Assembly (NCBI GenBank): GCA_021741245.1
Contig: JAIOYF010000006.1
Span: 1 to 64,000, forward strand
DNA: 64,000 nucleotides
Direction of reading: 5' to 3'
Source of the DNA: Paracoccaceae bacterium
GTDB lineage: Bacteria > Pseudomonadota > Alphaproteobacteria > Rhodobacterales > Rhodobacteraceae
The translations under genes were made by a program, and so were the position numbers. The notes beneath the pieces were generated by a model. The model was not told the DNA's origin and ran no database searches. It saw only the letters and a list, made by a program, of their open reading frames with translations. Shown here piece by piece: positions 18,386-29,878 of this stretch. Position 1 is the first letter of the stretch. Each line of letters begins with the position of its first letter.

Positions 18386-18708
18386 GGGGGGAAGCTCCGT
18401 TTGTCATCAAGATCTAGGCTCCGCCCGCCGCAGTGGCAAGCCCGCCCACGACTTGATAGGAGCTTTGGACGACGTCCGGCCCATGCCGCCCAGCCCATGG
18501 GACTTCGCCCCTGCTTGTCTTGCGTCGGGTGACCGTTCATATATGCCGCGCTCAGACCACCCAGATCGCGCGCGTTGTCTGGCCCTTTGCAGAGGCAGGG
18601 CGCTTTTGCGCAATCAGGTCTTTCCAACCCGCTGATTCCCCGCTATAGGCCCGGGGTCGCGCCGCGCACCCTTGGAGGGCGGTGGACTTAATTATATGGA
18701 GAACTGCA
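18386..18708. other. Divergent intergenic region upstream of rplY
   Basis: No gene is supported in these 323 bases. They separate the MFS gene from rplY, so both promoters should lie here. The ribosome site GGAG for rplY is at its right edge. No riboswitch-like or repeated structure was recognised. Confidence 0.3.
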
Positions 18709-19320
18709 ATGGCTGGTGAGATCCCTGATCTGATCGCCGAAGCACGGATGGGGACAGGCAAGGGGGCCGCCCGTCAAGCTCGTCGTGAGCAATTCGTGCC
18801 CGGTATCGTTTACGGCGGCGGTGTTGACCCGCAACCGATCAATATCAAATACAACTACCTCCTGAAAAAGCTGAAGGCAGGCCGTTTCCTGTCGACGCTG
18901 TTCAACCTCAAGGTTGAAGGTCAGGAAGATGTCCGCGTGATCTGCCGCGGTGTGCAGCGCGATGTGGTCAAGGATCTTCCGACCCACGTCGACCTGATGC
19001 GCCTGCGTCGTACCAGCCGGATCAACCTGTTCATTCACGTGAACTTTGAAAACGCCGACAAGGCTCCGGGCATCAAGCGCGGCGGAACCCTGACGATCGT
19101 GCGTCCGGAAGTTGAACTGGAAGTCACCGCTGGTGATATCCCGGATCACATCACGGTCGATCTGACGGGCAAGAACATCGGCGATGTCATTCACATCAAT
19201 GATGTCGTGTTGCCCGAAGGCGTGAAGCCTTCGATCAACCGTAACTTCGTGATCGCAAACATCGCGGCCCCATCGGGTCTGCGGTCTTCGGACAACGAAG
19301 AAGCCGAAGCAGAAGCGTAA
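18709..19320 (+). CDS. rplY: 50S ribosomal protein L25 (general stress protein CTC)
   Basis: 203 residues from the ATG at 18709 (GGAG 8 bases upstream; an earlier frame start at 18682 lacks a ribosome site). This is the long, two-domain L25/CTC form: the N-terminal 5S-rRNA-binding domain includes [16 protein letters not shown] and [10 protein letters not shown]. The C-terminal TL5-like beta domain (about 95-190) is followed by an acidic tail NEEAEAEA. It binds 5S rRNA in the large subunit. pth, its common neighbour in alphaproteobacteria, lies 4.6 kb downstream behind katG-oxyR and a glycosyltransferase gene. Confidence 0.97.
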   Translation: MAGEIPDLIAEARMGTGKGAARQARREQFVPGIVYGGGVDPQPINIKYNYLLKKLKAGRFLSTLFNLKVEGQEDVRVICRGVQRDVVKDLPTHVDLMRLRRTSRINLFIHVNFENADKAPGIKRGGTLTIVRPEVELEVTAGDIPDHITVDLTGKNIGDVIHINDVVLPEGVKPSINRNFVIANIAAPSGLRSSDNEEAEAEA

Positions 19321-19343
19321 GGATCGGCCCTCGGGCTGGATTG

Positions 19344-19379
19344 GGCGCGGAAGGGAAACCTTCCGCGCCTTTTGCTTTT
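19344..19379 (+). terminator. Rho-independent terminator of rplY
   Basis: GGCGCGGAAGG, a GAAA tetraloop and CCTTCCGCGCC form an 11-base-pair perfect stem, followed by TTTTGCTTTT. It starts 23 bases after the rplY stop. Confidence 0.93.
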
Positions 19380-19405
19380 GTTCATCCGCCATCATCGCGG
19401 GCTGG

Positions 19406-19456
19406 CCAAAAGAAAGCGGCGGCACAGGTTTCCCCATGCCGCCGCCTTTATCTTTT
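19406..19456 (-). terminator. Terminator of katG, usable from both sides
   Basis: GCGGCGGCA (19416-19424) pairs with TGCCGCCGC (19437-19445). On the minus strand TTTCTTTT follows the stem, and on the plus strand CTTTATCTTTT does, so it can end katG transcription and back up the rplY terminator. Confidence 0.85.
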
Positions 19457-19470
19457 AAACGCGTTTGACC

Positions 19471-21705
<2,235 letters not shown>

Positions 21706-21807
21706 TCACAGATGTGGTGGGTGGCCGGGCCGCAATGGCGCTGGCCGAGTAAGCTTGGCGAGGGTACGCATGTGTTCTCTTGGCGATAGTAGCCGGGCAA
21801 TGTGAAA

Positions 21808-21825
21808 CATCATTGCGCAAAGATG
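21808..21825. promoter_or_regulatory. 18-base dyad in the katG-oxyR divergent promoter region
   Basis: CATCATTGCGCAAAGATG pairs at 8 of 9 positions and lies about midway in the 21694-21925 intergenic region, 115 bases from katG and 101 from oxyR. LysR-type regulators such as OxyR bind imperfect dyads upstream of divergent targets, so it is a candidate OxyR operator. It does not match the E. coli ATAG/CTAT spacing, and OxyR sites in alphaproteobacteria differ anyway. Confidence 0.45.
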
Positions 21826-21925
21826 CCACAACACGGACCCGCCCCCAAGGTCGCTGAGAGCGGTCTAGCAAAGCTGAGTGATTAGTTTAAGTCTGATTTT
21901 CTGATAGCAGCGATAAGCGTGACTG

Positions 21926-22879
21926 ATGATGAACCTGACACTCAAGCAATTGCGATACTTTGAGGCGGTTGCCCGCCATGGCCATTTTGGCCGGGCGGCG
22001 GATGCCTGCGCGATATCGCAGCCCGCATTGTCGATGCAGATCAAGGAATTGGAAACCGAACTGGGAACCGAACTTTTTGAGCGCAATGCCCGCCAGATCC
22101 GGCTGACACATTTTGGCGAAGTGTTCACAAGCCGGGTGCGCGACATTTTGCGCGGGGTGGATGAGTTGGGCGATCTGGCACGTGCCTCGCAAAGCCGACT
22201 CGTCGGTCGCCTTAGAATCGGGGTCATTCCGACGGTGGCACCCTATTTATTGCCCAAGATCATTGGCAATCTGACGCATTGGAACCCGGACATCGACATT
22301 CATCTGCGCGAAACCCTGACGCCCAGACTGATTGAAGAATTGACCGAAGGCCGCCTTGATACCGCCATTGTGGCGCTGCCTGTCTCAGAACCGTCCTTTA
22401 CCGAAGTCGCGCTGTTTTCCGAAGACTTCGTTCTGGTGCGACCGGGCGAGGATGCCCACAAGCCCGTGCCAAGCCGCGAGACGCTGCGCGAGATGCGGCT
22501 TTTGCTGTTGGAAGAGGGGCATTGCTTTCGCGATCAGGCGCTGTCGTTTTGCAACATGCACTCCTCTTTGCCGCGCGAATTGCTTGATGGCAGTTCCTTG
22601 TCCACTTTGGTGCAGATGGTAGGTGCGGGCATTGGCGTGACGCTGATCCCGGAAATGGCGGTTCCGGTGGAAACACGGTCGGCCCCGGTGTCGATCGCAC
22701 GGTTCAAGAGCCCGCAGCCGAACCGGACAATCGGCATGATCTGGCGCAAGACCAGCCCACTTGCCAACCAATTGATGCAGATCAGTGAAGTCGTCCGCCA
22801 ATCCGCGATGGGTCTGCGCGCCGAACAACACCAAAGGGACGTTTCAGGCACAGCACAGCCAAGGGAGCCTGAAAGCTAG
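21926..22879 (+). CDS. oxyR: OxyR-type hydrogen-peroxide sensor, LysR family
   Basis: 317 residues. The N-terminal helix-turn-helix is HFGRAADACAISQPALSMQIKELE. The regulatory domain keeps IGVIPTVAPYLLP and GHCFRDQALSFC, which carries the two redox cysteines. Counted from the second Met (21929) they are C199 and C208, the E. coli OxyR numbering, which favours 21929 as start. Peroxide joins the two cysteines and switches the protein to activate genes such as divergent katG. Its stop overlaps the convergent glycosyltransferase stop by 4 bases. Confidence 0.96.
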   Translation: MMNLTLKQLRYFEAVARHGHFGRAADACAISQPALSMQIKELETELGTELFERNARQIRLTHFGEVFTSRVRDILRGVDELGDLARASQSRLVGRLRIGVIPTVAPYLLPKIIGNLTHWNPDIDIHLRETLTPRLIEELTEGRLDTAIVALPVSEPSFTEVALFSEDFVLVRPGEDAHKPVPSRETLREMRLLLLEEGHCFRDQALSFCNMHSSLPRELLDGSSLSTLVQMVGAGIGVTLIPEMAVPVETRSAPVSIARFKSPQPNRTIGMIWRKTSPLANQLMQISEVVRQSAMGLRAEQHQRDVSGTAQPREPES

Positions 22880-23868
22880 TCCCCGTCTGCCAGATCCAGA
22901 TGCGCCTGATAGCGCGGGTCATCAGAGGGTTTGCCCCCCGCTTTTTCCGCGAGACGGGCCACGTAATCGGCGCAACACAGGTGGTGCAGCCGGGCCACGC
23001 CGGGCAGCGCCATCGCTTGGGCATGCACCGCGTCGAACGCCACGCGATGGCGAAGGGCGCTGTGATCCTCAACCTCGTTGCGATTGTAGCGTGTAAAGAA
23101 GGCGTCGGTGTAGCGATCCTTGCCCGCGACCGCGGAAAGCTGCCCCTTTTTCAAGCCAAAACTCTCAACCGAGCGGACCATGTAATGGTTCATCTGGGCA
23201 ACCCGGTGCGACACGTTGTCGGGCGAGGTCCGGCGCATATAGTCGCCCACGGGCGACCATTCCTCCAAGGTTTGCCCCTCGGCATTCACCCACCGCATCC
23301 CGGCACTGCCCCAACGGGCCGCGCGGCGGGGCAGCAGGCGTTTTGGCCCGTGCTCTCCAAGACGCCGAAACCACTCGGGGTGCGAGGTGATGGATTTCAC
23401 CCAAGTTGAACTGCCGTCCTCCGACAGGGCGGCTGTGGTGAACTGGCGATGTGTCAGGCCATCTTCCCACTGTGCATGGCCACAGGTGCCAAACACCTTC
23501 CAGTGAAAGGACATGCCCAGAAAATCGGGGTTCAGAGGCAAAAGATCGGTGATCAGGCCCTGTCCCTTGTGGATGACCAAGAACTCATCCACATCGCAAA
23601 CCAGAACCCAATCCGCGCCATTGACCTGCGGCAAGGCCTTGGCAGCCTCAAGCTTGCGGGCGCAAATGTGTTGGAGGTCTGGCACCTCATGGCGCAGATG
23701 GGTCACCCAACCCGCCTCTTGCAGAGCATCGAGCAGTTGCGGCGAGTGGTCCGCGCAATCGTTGGTCACCACAACGATCTGGTCAAACCCCATGCGGCGA
23801 TACCAACAGATCCACTCCACAAGGAAAGGGCCTTCATTCCTGACAGAACTGACAACTGTAAAGCCCAT
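22876..23868 (-). CDS. Glycosyltransferase family 2-like protein
   Basis: 330 residues. The start MGFTVVSSVRNEGPFLVEWI is the nucleotide-binding N-terminus common to GT2/GT92-like enzymes, and D92-V-D94-E-F (VCDVDEFLVI) is the metal-binding DXD motif. HRVAQMNHYMVRSVESF further on is also typical of the group annotated as glycosyltransferase family 2 in Rhodobacteraceae. Acceptor and donor sugars are unknown, and no polysaccharide gene cluster is adjacent. It is convergent with oxyR and divergent from pth. Confidence 0.8.
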   Translation of the reverse strand: MGFTVVSSVRNEGPFLVEWICWYRRMGFDQIVVVTNDCADHSPQLLDALQEAGWVTHLRHEVPDLQHICARKLEAAKALPQVNGADWVLVCDVDEFLVIHKGQGLITDLLPLNPDFLGMSFHWKVFGTCGHAQWEDGLTHRQFTTAALSEDGSSTWVKSITSHPEWFRRLGEHGPKRLLPRRAARWGSAGMRWVNAEGQTLEEWSPVGDYMRRTSPDNVSHRVAQMNHYMVRSVESFGLKKGQLSAVAGKDRYTDAFFTRYNRNEVEDHSALRHRVAFDAVHAQAMALPGVARLHHLCCADYVARLAEKAGGKPSDDPRYQAHLDLADGD

Positions 23869-23947
23869 GGTCCCTCATACATGATGGAGCGATGCTTGAC
23901 GGGTGATGCAGGCTTCGTCAAGGAAGGCGGGAACGTAGGAGGCTTTG

Positions 23948-24640
23948 ATGAAGCTGTTTGTCGGTCTGGGCAATCCGGGGGCGAAATATGCGGGCAACCG
24001 TCACAACATCGGGTTCATGGCCGTGGACCGGATCGCGGGCGACCATGGCTTTGGCCCATGGCGGCCTGCGTTCAAGGGCGAGGTCAGCGAAGGGCGGCTG
24101 GGGGCAGAAAAGGTTTTGCTCCTGAAACCCGGGACCTTCATGAACCTGTCAGGCCAATCGGTGCAGGCGGCATTGTCGTTCTACAAGCTGGGGCCAGAGG
24201 TCTTGACCGTGTTTCACGACGAACTTGATCTGGCCCCCGGCAAGTGCCGCGTCAAGCAAGGCGGTGGACATGCGGGCCACAATGGCCTGCGCTCCATCCA
24301 TGGCCATATCGGCGAGGCCTATGGCCGCGTGCGTCTTGGCATCGGCCATCCGGGCCACAAGGATGCCGTTGCCGCCTATGTGCTGCATGATTTCGCCAAG
24401 GCCGATCAGGACTGGCTGGATGACCTTTTGCGCGGCATCTCCGATGGGGCCGCTGCCTTGGCCGAAGGCGATGGCCAGAAGTTCATGAATGCAGTGGCCT
24501 TGCGCACCGCCCCGCCAAGGTCGTCGGACAAGGCCGAGAGATCGGCAGGCCCTGCGAAAGCGCCCGCCCGGGAAGAGCCCATCCCAGTGGAGCAAGACAC
24601 CCGCAGCGCGATGCAAAAATTGCGAGATCGGTTCAAATGA
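23948..24640 (+). CDS. pth: Peptidyl-tRNA hydrolase
   Basis: 230 residues from the ATG at 23948 with AGGAGG 5 bases upstream. Catalytic H19 (NRHNIGF), N67 (FMNLSG) and D92 (FHDELD) are present, together with [12 protein letters not shown]. The enzyme frees tRNA from peptidyl-tRNA that dropped off the ribosome. Residues from about 190 on ([17 protein letters not shown]...) form a charged, probably disordered tail beyond the core fold, seen in other alphaproteobacterial Pth proteins. Confidence 0.97.
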   Translation: MKLFVGLGNPGAKYAGNRHNIGFMAVDRIAGDHGFGPWRPAFKGEVSEGRLGAEKVLLLKPGTFMNLSGQSVQAALSFYKLGPEVLTVFHDELDLAPGKCRVKQGGGHAGHNGLRSIHGHIGEAYGRVRLGIGHPGHKDAVAAYVLHDFAKADQDWLDDLLRGISDGAAALAEGDGQKFMNAVALRTAPPRSSDKAERSAGPAKAPAREEPIPVEQDTRSAMQKLRDRFK

Positions 24641-24644
24641 GAAA

Positions 24645-24679
24645 GCCGCCTCGCGGGGCATCGAGCCCCCCGAGGCGGC
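24645..24679 (+). terminator. Stem-loop just after pth
   Basis: GCCGCCTCG and CGAGGCGGC form a 9-base-pair stem around a 17-base loop, 5 bases after the pth stop. Only a weak T content follows, so termination is probable but not certain. Confidence 0.55.
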
Positions 24680-24813
24680 GTTGCCACCCGCAGCGTCGCC
24701 CCCTGTGCGGTGCCCAAAGCGCTGCGAATGAGGTGAGGGGGCGGTTTGAACCACCGTGACCTCTGGACCTTTGGGCCCATGCTGCCTAGCTTTGCGGATG
24801 AAGGAGACTGCCC

Positions 24814-26829
24814 ATGAACGCCCTGCTTTCCGATTGGACCACCGCTTTTTCCCTGCCGCCCTTTGCCCAAATCACGGATGCTGACTTTGGGCCCGCCTTT
24901 GACGCGGCCCTTGCCGAGGCGCGGGCAAATATTGCGGCCATTGCGGCGTCGGCTGATCCCGCTGATTTCGTCAACACGATCGAGGCAATGGAACAGGCCG
25001 AGGCGCTGCTGGATCGGGTTGCGGGGGTGTTTTACAACCTCTCAGGTGCCGACTCAAATGAGGCGCGCGAGGCGTTGATGCGCGATCTTGCCCCGAAAAT
25101 GAGTGCGTTTTCGAGTGAGGTGACGAACAACAAAGCGCTGTTTGCGCGCATCGAAAGCCTGTGGCAGACGCGGGACGATCTTGGTCTGAACGATGAGCAG
25201 ATGCGGGTCTTGACCCTGTATCGCCGGATGTTCGTGCGATCAGGCGCGCTGCTGGAGGGGGCAGAGGCCGCCCGATTGACCGAAGTGAAATCCCGCTTGG
25301 CTGTCTTGGGCACACAGTTCAGCCAGAACCTTTTGGCCGAAGAGCGTGGTTGGTTCATGGAGCTTTCGGATGAGGATCTGGTGGGTTTGCCGGATTTTGT
25401 GGTTGCTGCCGCCCGCGCGGCGGGGGCAGAGCGGGACGTGCAAGGCGCGGTGGTGACGCTGAACCGCTCCTTGATCGTGCCGTTCTTGCAATTCTCGCCC
25501 CGGCGAGGCCTGCGCCAAAAGGCCTATGAGGCTTGGGTTGCGCGGGGCGCCAATGGCAATGCCCATGATAACCGCGCCATTGCGGCCGAAACCCTCGCCT
25601 TGCGGCAAGAGCGGGCCAAACTGCTGGGCTATACCAGTTTTGCAGATTTCAAGCTGGAACCCGAGATGGCCAAGACCCCATCAGCGGTGCGTGATCTGCT
25701 GATGCGGGTCTGGGAACCGGCCAAGCGGACGGCAGAGGCTGACGCGGCGGTTCTGGAGGCGATGTTGCACGCCGATGGGATCGAGGGGCCATTGGAGGCG
25801 TGGGATTGGCGCTATTACTCCGAAAAGCGCAGGCAGGCCGAGCATGATCTGGATGAGGCCGCGCTGAAACCCTATCTCTCGCTGGATGTCATGCTTGCCG
25901 CCCAGTTCGACTGTGCCAACCGTTTGTTCGGGCTGGAGTTTCGCGAGATTGACGGGCCGTTTTATCATGGCGACGTCCGCGGATGGGAAGTGACCCGTAA
26001 GGGCGCGCATGTGGCCGTGTTCTTGGGAGATTATTTCGCGCGGGGATCAAAACGCTCGGGCGCGTGGTGTTCAGCCATGCGCAGCCAGAAAAAGCTGGGC
26101 GGGGACGTGCGGCCCATCGTGGTGAATGTGTGCAACTTTGCCAAGGGCGAGCCCTGCTTGTTGTCCTATGACGACGCCCGCACCCTGTTTCACGAATTCG
26201 GTCATGCACTGCATCAGATGCTGTCGGATGTGACCTATGGCTTTATCAGCGGCACCTCTGTGGCCCGCGATTTCGTGGAACTGCCAAGCCAGCTTTACGA
26301 GCATTGGCTTGAGGTGCCGGAAGTGTTGGAGAAACACGCGCTGCACTGGCAGACGGGCGAGCCGATGCCTGCCGATATGTTGCAGCGGCTGCTCGCGGCA
26401 GGGACCTATGATCAGGGCTTTGCCACGGTGGAATTTGTCTCCAGTGCCATGGTGGATCTGGAATTCCACGCAGGCCCCGCACCTGCCGATCCGATGCAAA
26501 AGCAGGCGGAGGTGCTGGAAGCTTTGGGCATGCCACGCGCCATCCGGATGCGCCACGCCACGCCACAATTTGCCCATGTGTTTTCAGGCGACGGTTACAG
26601 CTCGGGCTACTATTCCTACATGTGGTCCGAAGTGATGGATGCCGATGCCTTTGCCGCTTTTGAAGAGACAGGGGATGCCTTTGACCCCGAGGTGGCGGCG
26701 CGGTTGGAGCGATTCATTCTGTCGGCAGGCGGGTCGCAGGATGCCGAGGCGCTTTACCTGAAATTCCGGGGCAAGATGCCGGGGGTTGAGGCGCTGCTGA
26801 AAGGGCGCGGGCTGCTGGACGCGGCCTGA
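24814..26829 (+). CDS. M3-family zinc peptidase (oligopeptidase A / peptidyl-dipeptidase type)
   Basis: 671 residues, normal for the M3A group. The zinc motif HEFGHALH begins at H460, with E461 as catalytic base, and the third ligand region EHWLEVPEVLEKHAL follows. SGDGYSSGYYSYMWSEVMDADAF near the C-terminus is the conserved M3 substrate-binding block. The enzyme degrades short peptides in the cytoplasm. Dcp and PrlC share these motifs and I cannot separate them firmly, though the length and motif wording lean toward Dcp-like enzymes. Monocistronic. Confidence 0.9.
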   Translation: MNALLSDWTTAFSLPPFAQITDADFGPAFDAALAEARANIAAIAASADPADFVNTIEAMEQAEALLDRVAGVFYNLSGADSNEAREALMRDLAPKMSAFSSEVTNNKALFARIESLWQTRDDLGLNDEQMRVLTLYRRMFVRSGALLEGAEAARLTEVKSRLAVLGTQFSQNLLAEERGWFMELSDEDLVGLPDFVVAAARAAGAERDVQGAVVTLNRSLIVPFLQFSPRRGLRQKAYEAWVARGANGNAHDNRAIAAETLALRQERAKLLGYTSFADFKLEPEMAKTPSAVRDLLMRVWEPAKRTAEADAAVLEAMLHADGIEGPLEAWDWRYYSEKRRQAEHDLDEAALKPYLSLDVMLAAQFDCANRLFGLEFREIDGPFYHGDVRGWEVTRKGAHVAVFLGDYFARGSKRSGAWCSAMRSQKKLGGDVRPIVVNVCNFAKGEPCLLSYDDARTLFHEFGHALHQMLSDVTYGFISGTSVARDFVELPSQLYEHWLEVPEVLEKHALHWQTGEPMPADMLQRLLAAGTYDQGFATVEFVSSAMVDLEFHAGPAPADPMQKQAEVLEALGMPRAIRMRHATPQFAHVFSGDGYSSGYYSYMWSEVMDADAFAAFEETGDAFDPEVAARLERFILSAGGSQDAEALYLKFRGKMPGVEALLKGRGLLDAA

Positions 26830-27295
26830 GTCGGGTGCTGCCCTCAGCGGGACCTATACGGGGATATGGGGATGCGGGGGCTGAGTGGCCCCCGTTTTGC
26901 CAAACCAAAGGGTGACTGGCCGTGGCAGCAAGGCGACTGAACCCTACAGGGGGGATCTATCCGCGGGCCTGCCGTGCTGCTGTCGGGGCCTTTGAAAGCC
27001 AAGGCTGCTGTCCGCCGTCAGATGCATTCATAAAGCAGGGCCCCAACCCCCGTCTATTTCTGGCGTCTGGCGCGCGTGGGGGAAAATCATCCACGCCGAC
27101 ATATGTGCTTTGATCCGGGTGTTTCCGCTTGGGAACGGGGGCAAGCCGTCGCAAGCGGAAAGTCGCTTTCCAACAGACCTTTGGCCGCACGCAGCGGGGT
27201 CGGGCCTTGGCAACGGTTGTGAGAAGTCGCAATTTTGGCTATCATACCGCGATAAATTATTAAGATTTCCTCCTATTATCAAAGGAGCAATTCCG
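26830..27295. other. 466-base gap without a gene
   Basis: Frames here are short and lack ribosome sites; one open frame only extends the lipoprotein gene upstream. The stretch 27239-27285 (AAATTATTAAGATTTCCTCC and neighbours) is AT-rich and probably contains the lipoprotein promoter. Nothing else is recognised. Confidence 0.35.
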
Positions 27296-27985
27296 ATGCG
27301 CGCTGTGTCATTTCTTGCTGTCGTGCTGCTTGGTGGATGTTCGTCTCTGATCGCAAATTTTGAGGATGACCGCGTTGGGGCCCCGCCTTCGCCCTTGCCG
27401 GCGGGGTATCCAGACGACGAGATTGTCTTAAGCTCACCGTTTCAGGGATCAGTCCGGGGCTTTCCGATTTCCGACCCAACCGGTCTTCGCACTGGGCGGC
27501 AGTCGCTTGAAGTCATTGCAAACTCTTCTGTGACGTTCCGCTCACAACCCATTCCAGAACCACAGCAAACCGGCCGCCACACGGTTTCGTTCCTGTTTTC
27601 CAACGAAACGGCGCGCGGGAAAACGATTTCATTCCTTCAAGGTGGCGGGACGTCTGTGCGGTTCCGCTTGGTGGGCGACACCGTGACGATCCGCGGAGCG
27701 GACGCGGGGGACGAACGGACATTTTCGATCAGAACGCTTGGTGCTGCGTCCTTGGTGACAATCATCGTTACCCCCCGAACTGGGCAAACCCGTGTCGTCT
27801 GGCGCACCGGGAGCGAAACAATATCATGGGCGACAGCATTCGCCGCGCCGGGCGAAGGGCGCGTGACGCGGTTTACGTTGAATTTCACGATGGACAACGG
27901 CGGGGCTTTCCCACGCGGGCGGATTGCCATTGACGATGTGCGCGCGACCTGGTCACCAGAGATAACGGTGCGCCCTCCCAGTTAG
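27296..27985 (+). CDS. Hypothetical secreted lipoprotein
   Basis: 229 residues from the ATG at 27296, chosen for the AAAGGAG 8 bases upstream; an in-frame start at 27110 has none. The N-terminus is a lipoprotein signal: hydrophobic FLAVVLL, then lipobox LGGC with C15 as the lipidated residue. The mature part alternates short beta-strand-like stretches (HTVSFLFSN, SVRFRLVGDTVTIRG, RVVWRTG) and ends FPRGRIAIDDVRATWSPEI, which suggests a beta-sandwich or carbohydrate-binding-like fold. I recognise no family. Its stop codon lies inside a tandem 16-base repeat. Confidence 0.7.
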   Translation: MRAVSFLAVVLLGGCSSLIANFEDDRVGAPPSPLPAGYPDDEIVLSSPFQGSVRGFPISDPTGLRTGRQSLEVIANSSVTFRSQPIPEPQQTGRHTVSFLFSNETARGKTISFLQGGGTSVRFRLVGDTVTIRGADAGDERTFSIRTLGAASLVTIIVTPRTGQTRVVWRTGSETISWATAFAAPGEGRVTRFTLNFTMDNGGAFPRGRIAIDDVRATWSPEITVRPPS

Positions 27986-28014
27986 ACGTGGGACCGAATA
28001 GACGTGGGACCGAA
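27983..28014. repeat. Exact tandem duplication of a 16-base unit
   Basis: TAGACGTGGGACCGAA occurs twice head to tail (27983-27998 and 27999-28014). The first copy includes the lipoprotein's TAG stop. It looks like a recent slippage or small duplication event. Confidence 0.9.
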
Positions 28015-28337
28015 TTTTCCCATCAAGCCAAGTTCCCCCACCAAGGACGTGTCGAAAGCGGCTTTGGCGGATTGGAGCTTTTCTTGAAACCTGACGTCTT
28101 GCGGCAGATCATTCAACGATCCGCGCGACCAGATTTTTGCCGCTTGACTGCGGGCCGTCAATAATCTGGCCTAATGGCAAGGGCTGCCCTTTTGCGTGGT
28201 GCTTCCAAAGGGATGGCTGACCCCAGCGTGGGGCGCAAACGGCGACAAAGATGGCGCTTTCCGGCCTTTTGATTTCGCAAAATGCCGTGCGCCGCGCCGC
28301 AAGACCGCTAAGGTGCGGGCAAAGAGGAGATTTGCCG
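28015..28337. other. Gene-free region before the carnitine cluster
   Basis: No supported gene. The plus frame opening at 28251 only extends the BKACE gene upstream of its ribosome site. The promoter of the 28-34 kb cluster should be here, but no clear boxes or operator were recognised. Confidence 0.35.
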
Positions 28338-29252
28338 ATGCCGCTGACCATGAACCGTGAGGTCTTTATCACCTGTGCCGTGACCGGATCGGGGGGCACG
28401 CAGGACCGCAGCCCGCATGTGCCGCGCAGCCCCAAACAGATCGCCGACAGTGCCATTGATGCCGCCAAGGCCGGGGCGGCGGTGGTGCATTGCCATGTGC
28501 GCGATCCTGAAACCGGCAAGCCCTCGCGCGATCTGGCGCTTTACCGCGAAGTGACCGAGCGGATTCGCGATGCGGGCGAAGATGTGGTGCTGAACCTGAC
28601 CGCGGGCATGGGCGGCGACATGCTGTTTGACGGCACCGAGGCGATGAACCGCATCAGCCAGAAATCTGACATGGCGGGGGCCACCGAACGCGTGGCCCAT
28701 ATCGTCGAATGCCGCCCGGAAATCTGCACGCTGGATTGCGGCACGATGAACTTCAACGAGGCCGACTATGTGATGGTCAACACGCCGGGTCTGTTGCGCG
28801 ACATGGCGGCGCGGATGGTGGCGGCAGGCACGCGGATCGAGATCGAGGCCTTTGACACCGGCCATCTGTGGTTTGCCAAGCAATTGGCGACCGAAGGGAT
28901 CATCCCCGACCCGGTTCTGGTGCAGCTGTGCATGGGCGTGCCATGGGGGGCCCCCGATGACCTCAATACGCTGATGGCGATGGTCAACAATGTGCCCAGC
29001 CACTGGCACTGGTCGGCCTTTGCGCTTGGCCGTCATCAGATGCCTTATGTTGCGGCCTCTGTCTTGGCGGGTGGCAATGTGCGTGTCGGGCTGGAGGATA
29101 ATCTTTGGCTCGACAAAGGCGTTCTGGCGACCAATGCTCAACTGGTCGAGCGCGCGGCCACGATCATCGAAAACATGGGCGCGCGGGTGATCACGCCTGC
29201 CGAAGTGCGGGCGCGCCTGAAACTGGAGAAACGCGCACCCTTGGGGAGATAG
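28338..29252 (+). CDS. BKACE (DUF849) beta-keto acid cleavage enzyme, likely for 3-dehydrocarnitine
   Basis: 304 residues from the ATG at 28338 (AGAGGAG upstream). Family marks are FITCAVTGS near the N-terminus, the zinc histidines H51 and H53 in VVHCHVRDPETG, and the later GVPWGAP and GLEDNLWL motifs. BKACE enzymes condense a beta-keto acid with acetyl-CoA, releasing acetoacetate plus a new acyl-CoA. The carnitine dehydrogenase-thioesterase fusion two genes downstream strongly suggests 3-dehydrocarnitine as substrate, giving betainyl-CoA (CdhC-type reaction). Substrate is inferred from context. Confidence 0.88.
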   Translation: MPLTMNREVFITCAVTGSGGTQDRSPHVPRSPKQIADSAIDAAKAGAAVVHCHVRDPETGKPSRDLALYREVTERIRDAGEDVVLNLTAGMGGDMLFDGTEAMNRISQKSDMAGATERVAHIVECRPEICTLDCGTMNFNEADYVMVNTPGLLRDMAARMVAAGTRIEIEAFDTGHLWFAKQLATEGIIPDPVLVQLCMGVPWGAPDDLNTLMAMVNNVPSHWHWSAFALGRHQMPYVAASVLAGGNVRVGLEDNLWLDKGVLATNAQLVERAATIIENMGARVITPAEVRARLKLEKRAPLGR

Positions 29253-29254
29253 GA

Positions 29255-29878
29255 ATGAACAAGGTCAAGTTCACGGCCATGAAGGACGGCGACGCGGCAG
29301 ATTATCATCTGCTTGACGGGCTGGAGCGGGACTATGCCTCGGGCACGGCCAAGCGGCTTTTGGGCGCGCTGACGCAGTTGGACGAAAGCTTGTCGGGCTA
29401 TCAGATCACGCGGCTTGGCCATTCGGTGCAGGCCGCGACCCGCGCATGGCGAGACGGGGCCGATACCGATTGGGTCGTGGCGGCGCTGTTGCATGACATC
29501 GGCGACATCTTTGCCCCTTTCAACCATGATGAATATGCGGCGGCGATCCTGAAGCCCTTCGTGCGCGAACAGGTGACTTGGGTTGTCGAAAAGCACGGCG
29601 ATTTCCAGCGCCTGTATTATGCCCATCACACGGGCGGAAACCCACATGCCCGCGACAAGTTCAAAGGGCACGCCTATTACGACGATTGCGACGGGTTTTG
29701 TGAGCGTTGGGATCAATCCAGCTTTGATCCAGACTATCCATCCTTGCCCGTCAGCTTTTTTGCCGAAATGGTTGAGGGGGTTTTTGCGCGCACTGCCTAT
29801 GATCCATCCGTGATCCGCCCCGGTGTGCGGGTGCCCTTGGGGGATGCGGCTGTGGCCGCACAAAGGGGGCAGGCATGA
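29255..29878 (+). CDS. HD-domain protein of the diiron oxygenase-like (PhnZ/TmpB/MIOX-type) group
   Basis: 207 residues starting 2 bases after the BKACE stop, with AGGA close to the ATG. Potential metal ligands are H56 (LGHSVQ), H80-D81 (LLHDIGD), H91 (FNHDEY), H114 (EKHGDF) and D153, the H...HD...H...H...D spacing of HD-fold proteins binding two metals. Classical HD proteins are phosphohydrolases, but the LLHDIGD-plus-NHDEY form is shared with mixed-valent diiron oxygenases such as PhnZ and TmpB. Its place in a carnitine cluster hints at oxidation of a quaternary-amine intermediate. That is inference. Confidence 0.75.
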   Translation: MNKVKFTAMKDGDAADYHLLDGLERDYASGTAKRLLGALTQLDESLSGYQITRLGHSVQAATRAWRDGADTDWVVAALLHDIGDIFAPFNHDEYAAAILKPFVREQVTWVVEKHGDFQRLYYAHHTGGNPHARDKFKGHAYYDDCDGFCERWDQSSFDPDYPSLPVSFFAEMVEGVFARTAYDPSVIRPGVRVPLGDAAVAAQRGQA

